From contig LNEE01000019.1 in the NCBI GenBank assembly GCA_001464895.1, forward strand, positions 1 through 64,000: DNA of 64,000 nucleotides. Reading direction: 5' to 3'. Below the pieces are notes generated by a model. The model was not told the origin of the DNA. It was given only the letters and a program-made list of their open reading frames with translations, and did not search any database. Origin of the DNA: Betaproteobacteria bacterium Ga0077532. Lineage in GTDB: Bacteria > Pseudomonadota > Gammaproteobacteria > Burkholderiales > Ga0077523. The position numbers and the translations under genes were made by a program. Position 1 is the first letter of the stretch. Each line of letters starts with the position of its first letter. Positions 25,501-34,637 of the stretch are shown here, piece after piece.

Positions 25501-26695
25501 TGCAGGTGGTCCCCACGCAATCGGTGCGGGTCGCCGACTTCGCGTAGCTCGTGACCGAGGGGCGGATCTCCACGCGGCGGAGGCGGTCCCTGCCGGTGAT
25601 GGGCGACGGGCCATGGGCCTCGTCGGCAGCGAGCGCGCCCGTGTCCGAGGAGGGTACCCAGTAGGTGGCCGGGTGGTAGGCGAGCTGCGCCTCGATTCGC
25701 CTCGGCAGACCGCCCGATACCCCAACGGCAATGATGGCGCTCGCCGCGCTCCCGGTGATGCCGTAACTGTCGGCCATGTGGCAGTACGCAGCGGTTTGCG
25801 TTGCCGCATCAGCGACGATGCAGCGGTCGGTCGTGACGGTGGGATCGCTCGTCCAGGCGCCACAGGTGCCCCCGGTTTCCGTGCAGATCCGATAGCGCGC
25901 GCCGGCCGGAAGGATCATTCCGGAATAGAAAATGAAAGTCCTGTTCGCAGCGGCCGAATCCCCTGGCTGCACCACGTCCGTGGTCAGATCGATCGTCGTC
26001 GGCGATCCGCTCGTCGGATAGACGGGGTGACTGCGCACCGTGCTCCAGGAGGCACTGGTGTTGTCATAGGCCACGGGCGTCGTGGTGGTCGTCCCGTTGT
26101 TGTAGGGCCGCCATGGGTCGTAGTTGATCCCGGGGTTGTAGTACTGGGCGTTGTAGACGTGGCTTCGGAAGTAGGCGAACTCGCGCGTGGGCGGGATCGC
26201 GAAGTGGTCGTGGGAAGAGTCCGAGTAGACGCGGCTATCGCAGCTCGCGCCGCACTGGCCGTTCGGGAACAGGTACACGTACTTCTTCCAGAACGAGTTC
26301 GCGTTGCCCGCGAAGTTGAAGTTCAGCGGGCCTTTCGGTGGCGTGGTGTTGAAGAAACCCGAGGCGCCGAGCGCGGGTGCCGTGGGACCGCCTCCCAGCC
26401 AGACGTCGGCCGTGCTGCTGGCACCGTATCCGAAGAATGATCGCGAAACGGTACTCCACCAGGCAGCGCCATCGTTCGCGGAGAGGCCGCGTGTCGGCAG
26501 GAACTCGCCATCCATGGAACCGGAGTCGTCGACCACGATGATCATGTTCGGCTTGGCGCGGCCCTTCGTCGCCATCGGGATGTCGCCGATGTCCGTGGTG
26601 GCCCACGCGCTGGGGAGACACTCGACGAACAGCAGGCACTGCACGACCGCGTAGGCGAGTGTCCGCTGCTTCCAGGAATGGTTTGACGCGCTCAT
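22526..26695 (-). CDS. PilY1-like type IV pilus tip protein, second paralogue
   Basis: This 1389-residue exported protein has a signal peptide (about residues 10-32), an N-terminal von Willebrand A-like segment with a metal-site motif VVDDSGSMDG at about 55-63, and a C-terminal PilY1 beta-propeller region (YQGANDGMLHAFDVNTGAELWAY, GGDLLGNVWRFDLSDPD). PilY1 proteins act at the pilus tip in adhesion and in control of extension and retraction. It lies 206 bp downstream of another PilY1 gene on the same strand and shares motif after motif with it (RGRAKPNMI/RGRAKPSMI), so a duplication is likely. A hairpin between the two suggests partly separate expression. Confidence 0.9.
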   Translation of the reverse strand: MSASNHSWKQRTLAYAVVQCLLFVECLPSAWATTDIGDIPMATKGRAKPNMIIVVDDSGSMDGEFLPTRGLSANDGAAWWSTVSRSFFGYGASSTADVWLGGGPTAPALGASGFFNTTPPKGPLNFNFAGNANSFWKKYVYLFPNGQCGASCDSRVYSDSSHDHFAIPPTREFAYFRSHVYNAQYYNPGINYDPWRPYNNGTTTTTPVAYDNTSASWSTVRSHPVYPTSGSPTTIDLTTDVVQPGDSAAANRTFIFYSGMILPAGARYRICTETGGTCGAWTSDPTVTTDRCIVADAATQTAAYCHMADSYGITGSAASAIIAVGVSGGLPRRIEAQLAYHPATYWVPSSDTGALAADEAHGPSPITGRDRLRRVEIRPSVTSYAKSATRTDCVGTTCTYQEEMTNFANWFAFYRKRHMMLNGALGLAFDQLNGLRAGHVVFNNLTNVTMRDFDSGSDTSNAKRLLNDLYRVKGSGGTPTRRALEYAGNQFMRTGSGAPINAACQFNAAFVITDGFASTEAPVANFGNADDAATNRFTIPYDPENAVLNYTDASPAGTIPLPPSTPLPAVEVKPAAPFVDAESNTLADIAMHFYSTNLRTDLAARQVPLNKYDTAPDADRNDFLHMNTYALGLGVQGEIFGRTDDATLASYNTNPYLNTFTWPEVRSGTGYKQRHPAAIDELWHATINGRGLMLSASSPEETRVGVIDIVNSVGAKGGSGAAVAVANPNIVPGDNYSYASSYNSGPWSGDINKYEIDPATGTPSTSAIWNPSPQKQLAVRPQTDRIIATYDGTDGIPLQWSSLPSTMQAMLTSTVSGITSVDSQVLDFLRGERSREVEKFRSRGPRPSLDGTGNYVTSNGKYVYPNNRIPDDISILGDIVNGEPVVVRAPRFNYFDPGYLEFRQAMTEGAGARQGVVYQGANDGMLHAFDVNTGAELWAYVPRHVFSNLRNLSDRLGFRHLYYVDGTPTVGDVDMAYTYGNDLSTPGTPDWRTILVGGLRKGGFGYYALDVTNPSINSETTLASKVLWEFPSAATDTDDATVRPNIGYSFGKPVIVKTRAAGWVVAVTSGYNNGTATGSSGGDGVGRVYILDPADGRVIRTLSTGVGTASTPSGLAHLSAFSRRPDTDATTEALYGGDLLGNVWRFDLSDPDMANWRVAKVAELKTSTGDYQPITVEPELGEVQGKRVIFIGAGQYLGDTDVIGNSPENTLARRRMSFYALRDEVTHTSATTPLITSRSVLVTQTATKSADTITVTSTPVDFRDKYGWVLDLPEIGERVSTNPVLSGGVITFTTNVPNGTDPCNPGGSSWIYYLDFTTGGRVPGATNAGAKMGNFLSSRVVLIRLTSGQIVGLIRSSSATTVKVTPPANNTTSTGRRLSWRDLQDNIAP

Positions 26696-26790
26696 CTTGT
26701 TCCGTCCTCATAGATCATCTGGCGCGGACTGCCGCCGGCGGGCCTCTGCCCGCCGCGCTGCTGCCCTGCCGATTGGGCCGGGTCTGCCCA

Positions 26791-26814
26791 CCCCCGCGTT
26801 CACTTCGCGGGGGC
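26791..26814 (-). terminator. GC-rich hairpin between the two pilY1 genes
   Basis: CCCCGCG and CGCGGGG form a perfect 7-bp stem around TTCACTT. It lies about 90 bp downstream of the stop of the first pilY1-like gene (transcribed right to left) and upstream of the second. There is no clear T-run, so it may attenuate or stabilise rather than fully terminate. Confidence 0.45.
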
Positions 26815-26901
26815 GCGGCAATCCCTCATGGCTTTATCGGCACCTAAGTCGAGATCTTTATGGTCGGTCGATGAGTGTCGTGCGATTTCTCCGGCGGAGG
26901 G

Positions 26902-29900
26902 TCAGCGTGGATCGGTGTCGTCGGGGACTTCGCGCCACGAGAGCCGGCGCCCGGTGCGCACACCTTCGTTGACGGGCGGCTTCAGCCGGATCTGACCCGG
27001 ATCGCCGGCGGCGCCACCGCCGGATGTACGTACCAGTCCGACGATCCCATCGCGCACGCGAACCAGTACTGCGCGACTGGAGAGAAAGGTCCCGAGCTTC
27101 GTGCCCGCATAGCTCGCGCCCCGCACCAATCCGCCGGTGGCGAAGTCGAGGAAGTAGGCCCAACTGCTTCCTCCCGGAGCGCACGCATCGTTGGCATCCG
27201 GGATGTTGGTGATGAAGGTGATGACGCCCCCCGACAGCACCGGGTTCGCGACGATGCGCTCGCCCTCCTCGGGCAGATCGAGATACCAGCCATCCTGGCT
27301 GCGGAAGTCGACCGGGTTGCTGGTCACCGTCACGCTGGTGCCTGAGCGCTCCGCAGTCTGCTGTACGAGTTGCCCCCGAGTCGGTGATGGAATGGCTGGG
27401 GTTGTCACCGAACCGGTGTCACCCTTGTCGCGCAATGCATACATCGTCATGGGTCGCCGGATGACCTCCAGCTGATCGCTGGTGCTCGTGGGCCCCGGGA
27501 CGTCGCTGTCGCCGAGATAGCGGCCAGTGCCGACGTAGATCACGCGGTTGCCGAGAATGGAGCCGAGCTCGGGTTCGGACGTCACCGGCTGCACGGCGCC
27601 GCCGGCAGTCCGAAGCGTGGCGAGCTTGGCCACCTTCCAGTCGGAAACGCTCGTGCCGGACAGATCGAAGCGCCAGACGTTGCCGAGCAGATCGCCACCG
27701 TACGCTGCCTCGATCGTCGCATCGATGTTCGGGCGCCTTGCGTACGCCGCGATGTGGGCGAGGCCAGCCGGGCGGTCGGGCTCTCCGGCCTCGGTGTCGA
27801 GCTGGGCGATCACCTGGCCGGTGGCCGCGTTCAGCACGAACAGGCGACCGCGTCCGTCACCGCCCGTGGAGCGGGAGCCGCGCCCGTTGTTGTAGCCCGA
27901 TGTCACGAGGACCACCCAGCCGGCGGCACGCGTCTTCACGATCAGCGGCTTGCCGTAGCTGAAACCGATGTTCCGCACGTCCACCACGACGGGATCGCTG
28001 GGCGTGAACCGGCTGGGGAACTCCCAGAGAACGCGTTCCGCGATGGCGGTCTCGCTGGCCCGGGTGCCCTCGGTGACGTTGAGCGCGAAGTAGCCCGTGC
28101 CGCCCTTGCCAAGACCGCTCACGAGGATCGTGTTCCAGTTGGGATCGCCGGGGTTGTCGGCGTCGAAGCTTCCGGTGCGCGCGAAGTCGACGTCGCCCGT
28201 GGTCGGGGTGCCGTCGACGTAGTACTGGTGTCGGAACGCAGACCGATCGGAGAGGTTCTTCAGGCGCGGCATCACGAGGCTGGGCACATAGGCCCATTGC
28301 TCCTGACCCGTCACGAGGTCGAACGCGTGCAGCATGCCGTCGTTGGCGCCCTGGTAGAGCATGCCGGCGCGGGCGGCGACACGATCGCGGAACGCCTGGT
28401 AGCCGGGATCGAAATAGCTGAAGCGCGGGCTGCGCACGACGACCGGCTCGGCATTGACGATGTCGCCCAGTACGGCGATGTCGGCGGGCACGCGTCCGCG
28501 AGGGTATTGGTATCCCGAGCGGGTGACGATGAAGTTCCCGGCCGCGTCACGCAGAGGCCGCGGACCGCGGGATCGGAACCGGCTCACCTCGAGGGATCGG
28601 TTGCCGCGCAGGAACTCGAGCACCTGCGGGTCCGTCGCAGTCACGCCGTTGATGGTCGATGTGAGGAACGACTGCTGTTCGGAGGACAACGCGTTCCATT
28701 GAAAGGGGACGCCGAAGCTGGAACCACCCACGCCGCGCGCCCCTGCGGTGGCATCGTTGTACGTCACGATGACCCTTTGATCCGGCGGTGTGACGGCCAG
28801 GATCTTCTGGGGCGAGGGTGTCCAGAGCGCCGTGCTGGACGGCTCACCGGTGGTCGGGTCGATCTCGTACTTGTTGATGTCACCCGACCAGGCGCCGCTG
28901 TTGTACGACGAGGCATACGAGAAGTTGTCGCCCGGAGTCACGTTGGGATTCGCGACCGAGACCGCTGCGCCAGCACCTCCCTTCGCGCCGACGTTGTTCA
29001 CGATGTCGACGATGCCCTGTCGCGTTTCTTCGGGGGAGTTGGCAAGCAGCATTCTGCCCCGGCCGTTCACGGTGGCATGCCACAGTTCGTCGATGTTTCG
29101 CGGCGACTTCACGTAGCCGCTGCCGTTCCGCACGTTCGGCCACGATGAGATGAGATAGGGGTTCGCGTTCGCCGCGATCTGGGCGGCCGTGTCGCTGCGC
29201 CCGAAGATCTCGCCCAGCACCCCGAGCGTCAAGGCGAATGTGTTCATGTGCAGCTGGTCGTTCCGATCGGCGTCGGGTCCGTCGTCGTTGATGTTCACCG
29301 GAACCCTGCGCCGGTCGGTCTCGCCTTCGGGCAGCAGTCGGTTGTAGTAGTGCATGGCGATGTCCGCCAGCGTGTCCTCCTCGCCATCCGCGAACGGGGC
29401 CGACGGTGTCACGGCGGCAGTGGGGAGTGCGGCCGGCGGCCGCGGCAGGGTGCCGTCGGGTTCGTAGTTGAGATCCCGATTCGACGAGAGGTAGGGTGTC
29501 GTGAAGCGGTTGGTTGCAGATGCGTCGGCGTTGCCGACACTGCCTGGCGGAACATCCGTCTTCGCGAAGCCATCCGTGATGACGAGGGCGGCGTTGTACT
29601 GGCACTCGTGCAGCAGCGGGTCCGTGGTGCTCCCGGTGCGACGGAACTGCAGGCCGGTCTTGTAGAGCGCAGGACGGGTGGGTGTGCCGCCACTTCCCTT
29701 GACCTGGTAGAGCGCATGCAGGAGACGTCTCTTGTTGGCGTTGTCCGCGTTCGTCTCGAAGTCGTACATCGTCACGTCCGTGGTCGACGTGAACGGGTAG
29801 GAACCTGCCCGGAGTCCGGTCACCTGGTCGAAGGCGATGCCGAGAGCGCCGTTCAGCATCATGTGGCGCTTTCGGTGGTACGCGAACCAGTTGGCGAAGT

Positions 29901-31155
29901 TCGTCATCTCCTCCTCGGCCGAGCACACGGTACCCACGCAATCCGTCCGGTCGAACGACTTGCCGAAGCTTCCGGTGCCACCGATCTCCACACGGCGGAG
30001 ACGCCGCCCATCGGGGCCGAACGCCTCGTCATCGCCGAGGGCGCCGGTGCGATCGGAAAGTGCCCAGTAGACGGCGGCGCGATACTCGATCTGGGCCTCG
30101 ACGCGGCCGGGGCTGAAGGGCGTGCCTCCCGCCACCAGTGTGCGGGTCACGCCGTAGTGGCCGGCGTAGTGGCAGTGGCTCGCCGTCTGGGTGGCGAGCG
30201 TGACGATGCAGACGTCCTCTCTCGCGTCCCGCCAACCCGTATCCGCGGCGCCCTCGCATGCGGCGACGCTTAAATCGGCGCCGCGGCAGCGATAGCGCGC
30301 ACCCGCCGGGAGAATCATCCCTGGGAAAAGCGTGAACACCCGGTTGGCTGCGTCCGTGTCGCCCGGCTTGGGGACGGGACGCGTGAGATCGATGGTCGTC
30401 GGTGATCCGGTGATCGGATACACGGGATGGCTGCGGACGCTCATCCAACTGCCGGTCGCATTGTCGTAGGCGGGTGGCGTAATCGTCGCGGCACCGTCGT
30501 TGTAGGGGCGCCAGATCTCGTAGCGCACCGCCGGGTTGTAGTACTGGGCGTTGTAGATCGGGCTTCGCAACCAGCCGAACTCGCGGGTCGGAGGCACGGC
30601 CAGCGTGTCGTGCACCCCATCGCCGATCGTACGGGTCTCGCATCGATTGCCGCAGGCGCCGTTGGGAAAGAGATAGTTGAACTGCTTCCAGAAGGGATTG
30701 CCTGCGCCGGTGGCGTTGAAGTTCACGGCAGTGTTGGGCGGGTTGGTGTCGAAGATGGCTTCGTCACCGAGACCAGGACTGGTCCGTGAACCCTGCCACA
30801 CGTCCGTGCCGCCATTGGCGAGAACGGAGGGTGGTGGGGTGGGGACGTCCTTCGGACTGCTCGCTGAGAATCCCCACCCGATGAACGATCGCGAGACCGT
30901 GTTCCACCACACCACGCCTTCGTTGGTGGAGAACTGCGCTGCCATCGTGATCTCCGCATCCATCGAGGCGGAGTCGTCCACCGTGAAGATCATGCTGGGC
31001 TTGGCGCGTCCGCGCGTCGCGAGCGGCACGTCGGTGAGATCGTTCTCGCCGACCGGGTCCGCAGCCATCGCCGCGGGGGAGAACTGACCCGAGACGAGAG
31101 TCCATGCGACGAGGTGGACCATGGCGCGCTGGCGCCAGCTGTGACGCGTGATCAT
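26902..31155 (-). CDS. pilY1: PilY1-like type IV pilus tip protein, first paralogue
   Basis: This 1417-residue exported protein has a signal peptide ending near residue 32 (FSPAAMAADP), an N-terminal metal-ion-dependent adhesion motif TVDDSASMDAE (about residues 59-67), and the C-terminal PilY1 propeller domain (YQGANDGMLHAFDLVTGQEQWAY, YGGDLLGNVWRFDLSG). It directly follows pilX (60 bp) in the order fimT-pilV-pilW-pilX-pilY1 known from type IV pilus operons, so this copy is the positional orthologue. It probably sits at the pilus tip on a minor-pilin complex. The paralogue at 22526-26695 is slightly shorter. Confidence 0.92.
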   Translation of the reverse strand: MITRHSWRQRAMVHLVAWTLVSGQFSPAAMAADPVGENDLTDVPLATRGRAKPSMIFTVDDSASMDAEITMAAQFSTNEGVVWWNTVSRSFIGWGFSASSPKDVPTPPPSVLANGGTDVWQGSRTSPGLGDEAIFDTNPPNTAVNFNATGAGNPFWKQFNYLFPNGACGNRCETRTIGDGVHDTLAVPPTREFGWLRSPIYNAQYYNPAVRYEIWRPYNDGAATITPPAYDNATGSWMSVRSHPVYPITGSPTTIDLTRPVPKPGDTDAANRVFTLFPGMILPAGARYRCRGADLSVAACEGAADTGWRDAREDVCIVTLATQTASHCHYAGHYGVTRTLVAGGTPFSPGRVEAQIEYRAAVYWALSDRTGALGDDEAFGPDGRRLRRVEIGGTGSFGKSFDRTDCVGTVCSAEEEMTNFANWFAYHRKRHMMLNGALGIAFDQVTGLRAGSYPFTSTTDVTMYDFETNADNANKRRLLHALYQVKGSGGTPTRPALYKTGLQFRRTGSTTDPLLHECQYNAALVITDGFAKTDVPPGSVGNADASATNRFTTPYLSSNRDLNYEPDGTLPRPPAALPTAAVTPSAPFADGEEDTLADIAMHYYNRLLPEGETDRRRVPVNINDDGPDADRNDQLHMNTFALTLGVLGEIFGRSDTAAQIAANANPYLISSWPNVRNGSGYVKSPRNIDELWHATVNGRGRMLLANSPEETRQGIVDIVNNVGAKGGAGAAVSVANPNVTPGDNFSYASSYNSGAWSGDINKYEIDPTTGEPSSTALWTPSPQKILAVTPPDQRVIVTYNDATAGARGVGGSSFGVPFQWNALSSEQQSFLTSTINGVTATDPQVLEFLRGNRSLEVSRFRSRGPRPLRDAAGNFIVTRSGYQYPRGRVPADIAVLGDIVNAEPVVVRSPRFSYFDPGYQAFRDRVAARAGMLYQGANDGMLHAFDLVTGQEQWAYVPSLVMPRLKNLSDRSAFRHQYYVDGTPTTGDVDFARTGSFDADNPGDPNWNTILVSGLGKGGTGYFALNVTEGTRASETAIAERVLWEFPSRFTPSDPVVVDVRNIGFSYGKPLIVKTRAAGWVVLVTSGYNNGRGSRSTGGDGRGRLFVLNAATGQVIAQLDTEAGEPDRPAGLAHIAAYARRPNIDATIEAAYGGDLLGNVWRFDLSGTSVSDWKVAKLATLRTAGGAVQPVTSEPELGSILGNRVIYVGTGRYLGDSDVPGPTSTSDQLEVIRRPMTMYALRDKGDTGSVTTPAIPSPTRGQLVQQTAERSGTSVTVTSNPVDFRSQDGWYLDLPEEGERIVANPVLSGGVITFITNIPDANDACAPGGSSWAYFLDFATGGLVRGASYAGTKLGTFLSSRAVLVRVRDGIVGLVRTSGGGAAGDPGQIRLKPPVNEGVRTGRRLSWREVPDDTDPR

Positions 31156-31215
31156 GGGATGTCTCCTGATTTGTTTTTTCGCCGTCCGGTTTCGTGGTGA
31201 CCGGATCGGTGCGTG

Positions 31216-31809
31216 CTAGATGGCGATGACCGACTGCACGGTCACCACCGTATTCCTGGGCCCTTCCACCCGTATGGTCACGCGATAGGCGGTGCTGAAC
31301 GTGTCGTTGTTCGGCGTGGGCTCGCCGGCCTTCATGCTGAAGTTCGGCGCGCCCGGCACCACCGAGCACTTCGCCTGGATGTCGACCGGTGTGGCCGCGT
31401 TGTCGGCGCACATGCGCTCGACCACCCACTTCACCGTGTTCCCCGCCACGGGGGTGCCGGTGATGGCAGACCAGTCGACGTCTGGCAGGCCGTCGGCGGG
31501 GCTCGTGTCGGCAAGCAGTATCGGCGAGTACGTGCCTGCGGTCGTGGTCGTTGCGACCGTGGGCGAAGCGGCAAATCCGCTCGCAGCCGTGACCGCAGTG
31601 AAGGCTGCCTCCACGCCGGTGTCGACCGAGTGCAGTGCCGACATCCGGAAGGCGAAGTTTCCGGAGATGACGTTGCCGGTGTCGGTCGATCGCACGAGCG
31701 CGATGCCGGCGAGCGTGAGCGCGACGAGCACGATGAGCGAGATCACGAGGACCACACCCGACTGGCGGCGCCGTGGCCGGGTGGGATGGCGCAGCGGGAA
31801 GGCTTTCAT
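31216..31809 (-). CDS. pilX: Type IV pilus minor pilin PilX-like
   Basis: The start at ATG 31809 gives 197 residues. A basic leader (MKAFPLRHPTRPRRRQSG) precedes a hydrophobic pilin helix (VVLVISLIVLVALTLAGIALVRS) with GNVISGNFAFR after it, the PilX N-terminal signature. As in other PilX proteins, the usual glutamate at +5 is not present. It is assembled with PilV, PilW and FimT in the priming complex that carries PilY1. It lies 16 bp after pilW and 60 bp before pilY1. Confidence 0.85.
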   Translation of the reverse strand: MKAFPLRHPTRPRRRQSGVVLVISLIVLVALTLAGIALVRSTDTGNVISGNFAFRMSALHSVDTGVEAAFTAVTAASGFAASPTVATTTTAGTYSPILLADTSPADGLPDVDWSAITGTPVAGNTVKWVVERMCADNAATPVDIQAKCSVVPGAPNFSMKAGEPTPNNDTFSTAYRVTIRVEGPRNTVVTVQSVIAI

Positions 31810-31825
31810 GTTCGAGGTCTCCACG

Positions 31826-33019
31826 CTAGAAGCTCTGCCACATGACATTGCGCAGCGGCACGATGGTCTCGTACACGCGGTACCGGTAGCGCTGCCAGTC
31901 CGGGTCCGCGGAGAGGTCGATGATCGGGGCCGGGCTCGCGGTGGTGTCGCGCCATGCGCAGGGACCGTTCGCATTGCTGCCCGACGTGTTGCTGCAAGTC
32001 ATGTCCACACCGGTGACTGCGTTCTTCTCCTTCAACTGACTGCGCGCCACGACCGCCACGCGCAGCGCCTTGATGCGGCCCATGTCGGCGGCGGCAGGCG
32101 CAGCCCAGGCCCCGGTGGCGTTGACCCAGCTCGAGACCTCGCGGGTCTGGGGCGTGGTGGAGATGCCGTACTGGACCTGCATGTTGACGATGCCATCGGC
32201 GATCGCGACCGGATCGGTACCCGCCGTGACGTCGCGGGACTGCAGCGTTCCGTTTCGCGCGGTGTCGAGCAGCACGGAGTACGTGACACGTCGCATGGTG
32301 GCCATGTTGGATACGACGGAGGCTTTCGAGACGTCCGGGTCGTTGGAGTAGCCACCGGCCGGCAGTAGCACCTTCAGCTTGTCGAGCGGCGGATTCGCAG
32401 GTGCAGTGGTACCCGATTCGATCCGCAGGGCCAGCATCTTGGGGTTGTAGGGGTCCTGGCGGATACCGCTCACCTGCAGGCGCACGCAGGGGCGAGCCGC
32501 GTCGGATGGCTTGCCCACCATGAGGTAGTCGCCCAGCTTGAACACCTTGTTGTTCACGGTGTTGTCGACCACGATCTCCGGGATCCCGCCGTTGAAATCG
32601 ACCTGGATCTGCGACGGTGTTGCTCCGAAGGACGACGTGCTGAACGTGAGGGTGAGAGCGTCCGGAGCATCCGATGCGCCGTCGATGATGGTCACCGGCA
32701 ACAGGTTCGGGATCGTCTCGACATCGGAGTTGGCCCACTGTCGCATCGAACTGCAGATCGCCTGATTGGCGTAGTACATCCCGTAGCCCGCGAGGCGCAT
32801 CTCGCGCTCGATGGTCGTGAGCGCCATCAGACCGGACTCCTGGGCGTCCGTCGAGACGGTGGTCGTGCGTTTCTGCGCTTCGAAGGTGGTGAAGGATTGC
32901 AGGACGACGACCATGCCGATGAGGCCGATCACCATTCCCACCAGGACATCGATCAGGCTCATGCCGCGCTGTTGCTGGGCCGAATGCGGCGTCGGGCGCA
33001 TGGTTCGCTCTCCGTTCAT
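31826..33019 (-). CDS. pilW: Type IV pilus minor pilin PilW
   Basis: This 397-residue product has a prepilin leader QQQRG followed by MSLIDVLVGMVIGLIGMVVVL, a class III pilin helix with an aspartate where most pilins have glutamate at +5. The large C-terminal part is typical of PilW. The start at 33019 overlaps the pilV stop by 4 bp; an alternative ATG lies 18 bp downstream (MRPTPHS). It forms part of the minor-pilin complex that initiates pilus assembly. Confidence 0.88.
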   Translation of the reverse strand: MNGERTMRPTPHSAQQQRGMSLIDVLVGMVIGLIGMVVVLQSFTTFEAQKRTTTVSTDAQESGLMALTTIEREMRLAGYGMYYANQAICSSMRQWANSDVETIPNLLPVTIIDGASDAPDALTLTFSTSSFGATPSQIQVDFNGGIPEIVVDNTVNNKVFKLGDYLMVGKPSDAARPCVRLQVSGIRQDPYNPKMLALRIESGTTAPANPPLDKLKVLLPAGGYSNDPDVSKASVVSNMATMRRVTYSVLLDTARNGTLQSRDVTAGTDPVAIADGIVNMQVQYGISTTPQTREVSSWVNATGAWAAPAAADMGRIKALRVAVVARSQLKEKNAVTGVDMTCSNTSGSNANGPCAWRDTTASPAPIIDLSADPDWQRYRYRVYETIVPLRNVMWQSF

Positions 33020-33480
33020 GTGCTGAGCCGCGTGGTCACGACCATGTTGTGATTGCCCGTCCTCGACTGCCAGCAGATCCGGACGGTGACCTCGCGTGTC
33101 AGGGCGTTGACGTTGATCGACTGCAGACGGCCCGTGGCGCCCGGCAGGAGGGCCGCCACATTCGCGAGCCAGGCGCTCACGTTTGCGTTGGTCGAGTCGG
33201 ATCCGGACGGTTCACACACGGCTCCGCTCGGCTTGTGCGCATACGAGGCGAAGTTGGCGGGGTCGGACCACATGTATCCGATGATCTGATTGGCGAGGAA
33301 GCTCGCGTCGGCGCGGTACTTCGCCTCCGAACTGTTGCGGATCGACTGGGCCTGCAGCCCGATCAGCGCGAGGATGCCGAGGGAGAAGATGAGGATGGCG
33401 ATCAGCGCCTCGAGCAGCATGATCCCGCGTTGCGAGCGGCGTCGCGGCGCCGGACGGCGAGGAGCAGGATTCGCTAGCAT
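33016..33480 (-). CDS. pilV: Type IV pilus minor pilin PilV
   Basis: The start at ATG 33480 gives 154 residues and overlaps the fimT end by 7 bp. The prepilin motif is RSQRG followed by IMLLEALIAILIFSLGILALIGLQAQ with glutamate at +5, matching PilV. A cysteine pair in the C-terminal half may form a disulfide. It is placed between fimT and pilW as in other minor-pilin operons. Confidence 0.88.
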   Translation of the reverse strand: MLANPAPRRPAPRRRSQRGIMLLEALIAILIFSLGILALIGLQAQSIRNSSEAKYRADASFLANQIIGYMWSDPANFASYAHKPSGAVCEPSGSDSTNANVSAWLANVAALLPGATGRLQSINVNALTREVTVRICWQSRTGNHNMVVTTRLST

Positions 33481-34010
33481 GCGGCGGCATTCCCCGAGGC
33501 AAGGGCCGGATCGCACATGCGGACCTGCCCACCGGCGCTCACGGTGACCCGCAGGCAGCGGATCGACCCCGAGCCGGCGGAGGTCACGCATTCACCTCCG
33601 GTCGGATTGGACACATTGAACTGGATCGGGGTGGCGGGCGTCGGTGAGACCCCTCCCGTGCCGAGAAACACGACGGTCGCCTGGCTGGCGTCGACTGCCA
33701 CGATCGTCGTGCCTTCATCGGCCGAGCGCTGCTGCACCTGAGTCCAGTTGGAGCCGTTCCGATCGAAGGCTTCGACCACCCACCCGGTTGCCGCGGCATC
33801 CGGGAGCCGGAACCGCACCGGATTGTTGCGGCGGACGGCTTCCGCCCGGGCGAGTTGAAGGCCGTCGGTGATGGCATCCGTGGCAGTCCGGACCCGGGCA
33901 TTCTGGATCCAGTCGCGGAAGGAAGGCACGGCCAGCGCCACCAGGACTCCCATCAGGGCGAAGGTCACCATGAATTCGATGAGGGTCGCACCCTCCTGAC
34001 GGTTGGCCAT
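33474..34010 (-). CDS. fimT: Minor pilin FimT/GspH-like
   Basis: The start at ATG 34010 gives 178 residues. The leader is very short (MANRQEG) and the pilin helix is ATLIEFMVTFALMGVLVALAVPSF, with glutamate at +5 and the GspH/FimT continuation RDWIQNARVRTATDAITDGLQLARAEAVRRN. FimT proteins have been linked to DNA uptake in some species. It begins 1 bp after the stop of the pilE-like gene. A C-terminal cysteine pair (RMCDPALASGNAAAC) may form a disulfide loop. Confidence 0.87.
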   Translation of the reverse strand: MANRQEGATLIEFMVTFALMGVLVALAVPSFRDWIQNARVRTATDAITDGLQLARAEAVRRNNPVRFRLPDAAATGWVVEAFDRNGSNWTQVQQRSADEGTTIVAVDASQATVVFLGTGGVSPTPATPIQFNVSNPTGGECVTSAGSGSIRCLRVTVSAGGQVRMCDPALASGNAAAC

Positions 34011-34011
34011 G

Positions 34012-34464
34012 TCAGCAGATGTTCGGTTTCTTGGTGACCCAGCACCCGGCCTTGGTGGACCACCCACCGTCGGACGGTACGGCGGTCGTGTTGCGGTCGC
34101 CCTGTTCGTTCACGGTGAATGCGAAGCCTCCCGTGCCGGCGCCGGTGACCCCCGTCGCCGTGAGAACGAACGACTGTCCGGCCGTGGCGCCTGCTGCGCA
34201 TGCGTAGGTGAAGTACTCGCTGGCGGGGATGGTGAATGCGGGCAACCCGGCTGCCGTGCCGCCGCATTCGGCGGGATAGCTGCGGTTGTCCTGGTAATAC
34301 TGCTCGAGTCGGGTTCGGGTGGCCCCGAGGGACGCCTGGGAGTCGGTGAGCTTCCCGCGGATCACGTAGTCCCGATAGGCAGGCAGTGCGATTGCGGAAA
34401 TGATCCCGATGATCGCGATGACGATCAGAAGCTCGATCAGCGTGACGCCTGCTTGTCGTTTCAT
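34012..34464 (-). CDS. pilE: Type IV pilin PilE-like
   Basis: This 150-residue prepilin has leader MKRQAG, cleavage before VTLIELLIVIAIIGIISAIALPAY and the RDYVIRGKLTDSQASLGATRTRLEQYYQDNRSYP region typical of PilE minor pilins. Four cysteines (AECGG, YACAA, AGCWV, NIC) could form the D-region disulfides. It is the first gene of the seven-gene run, whereas pilE often comes last in similar operons. Its promoter should lie in the 202-bp space before the divergent fur-like gene, but no consensus could be picked out. Confidence 0.9.
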   Translation of the reverse strand: MKRQAGVTLIELLIVIAIIGIISAIALPAYRDYVIRGKLTDSQASLGATRTRLEQYYQDNRSYPAECGGTAAGLPAFTIPASEYFTYACAAGATAGQSFVLTATGVTGAGTGGFAFTVNEQGDRNTTAVPSDGGWSTKAGCWVTKKPNIC

Positions 34465-34637
34465 GCCCTTCCCCCATCAGTGTCAGTGGGGATCCTATGA
34501 GGCGGTCGGGGAGCACCGCAACTGAACCTGACAAAAGGTCGGATTTTCGGAATGACCGGCGGGACGCTGTCGAGGTCCTTCAGAGCTTCGATGCAAGGGC
34601 AGCGTGGTCGGGCAGGGGCCGAGGGTGAAGTTAGACA

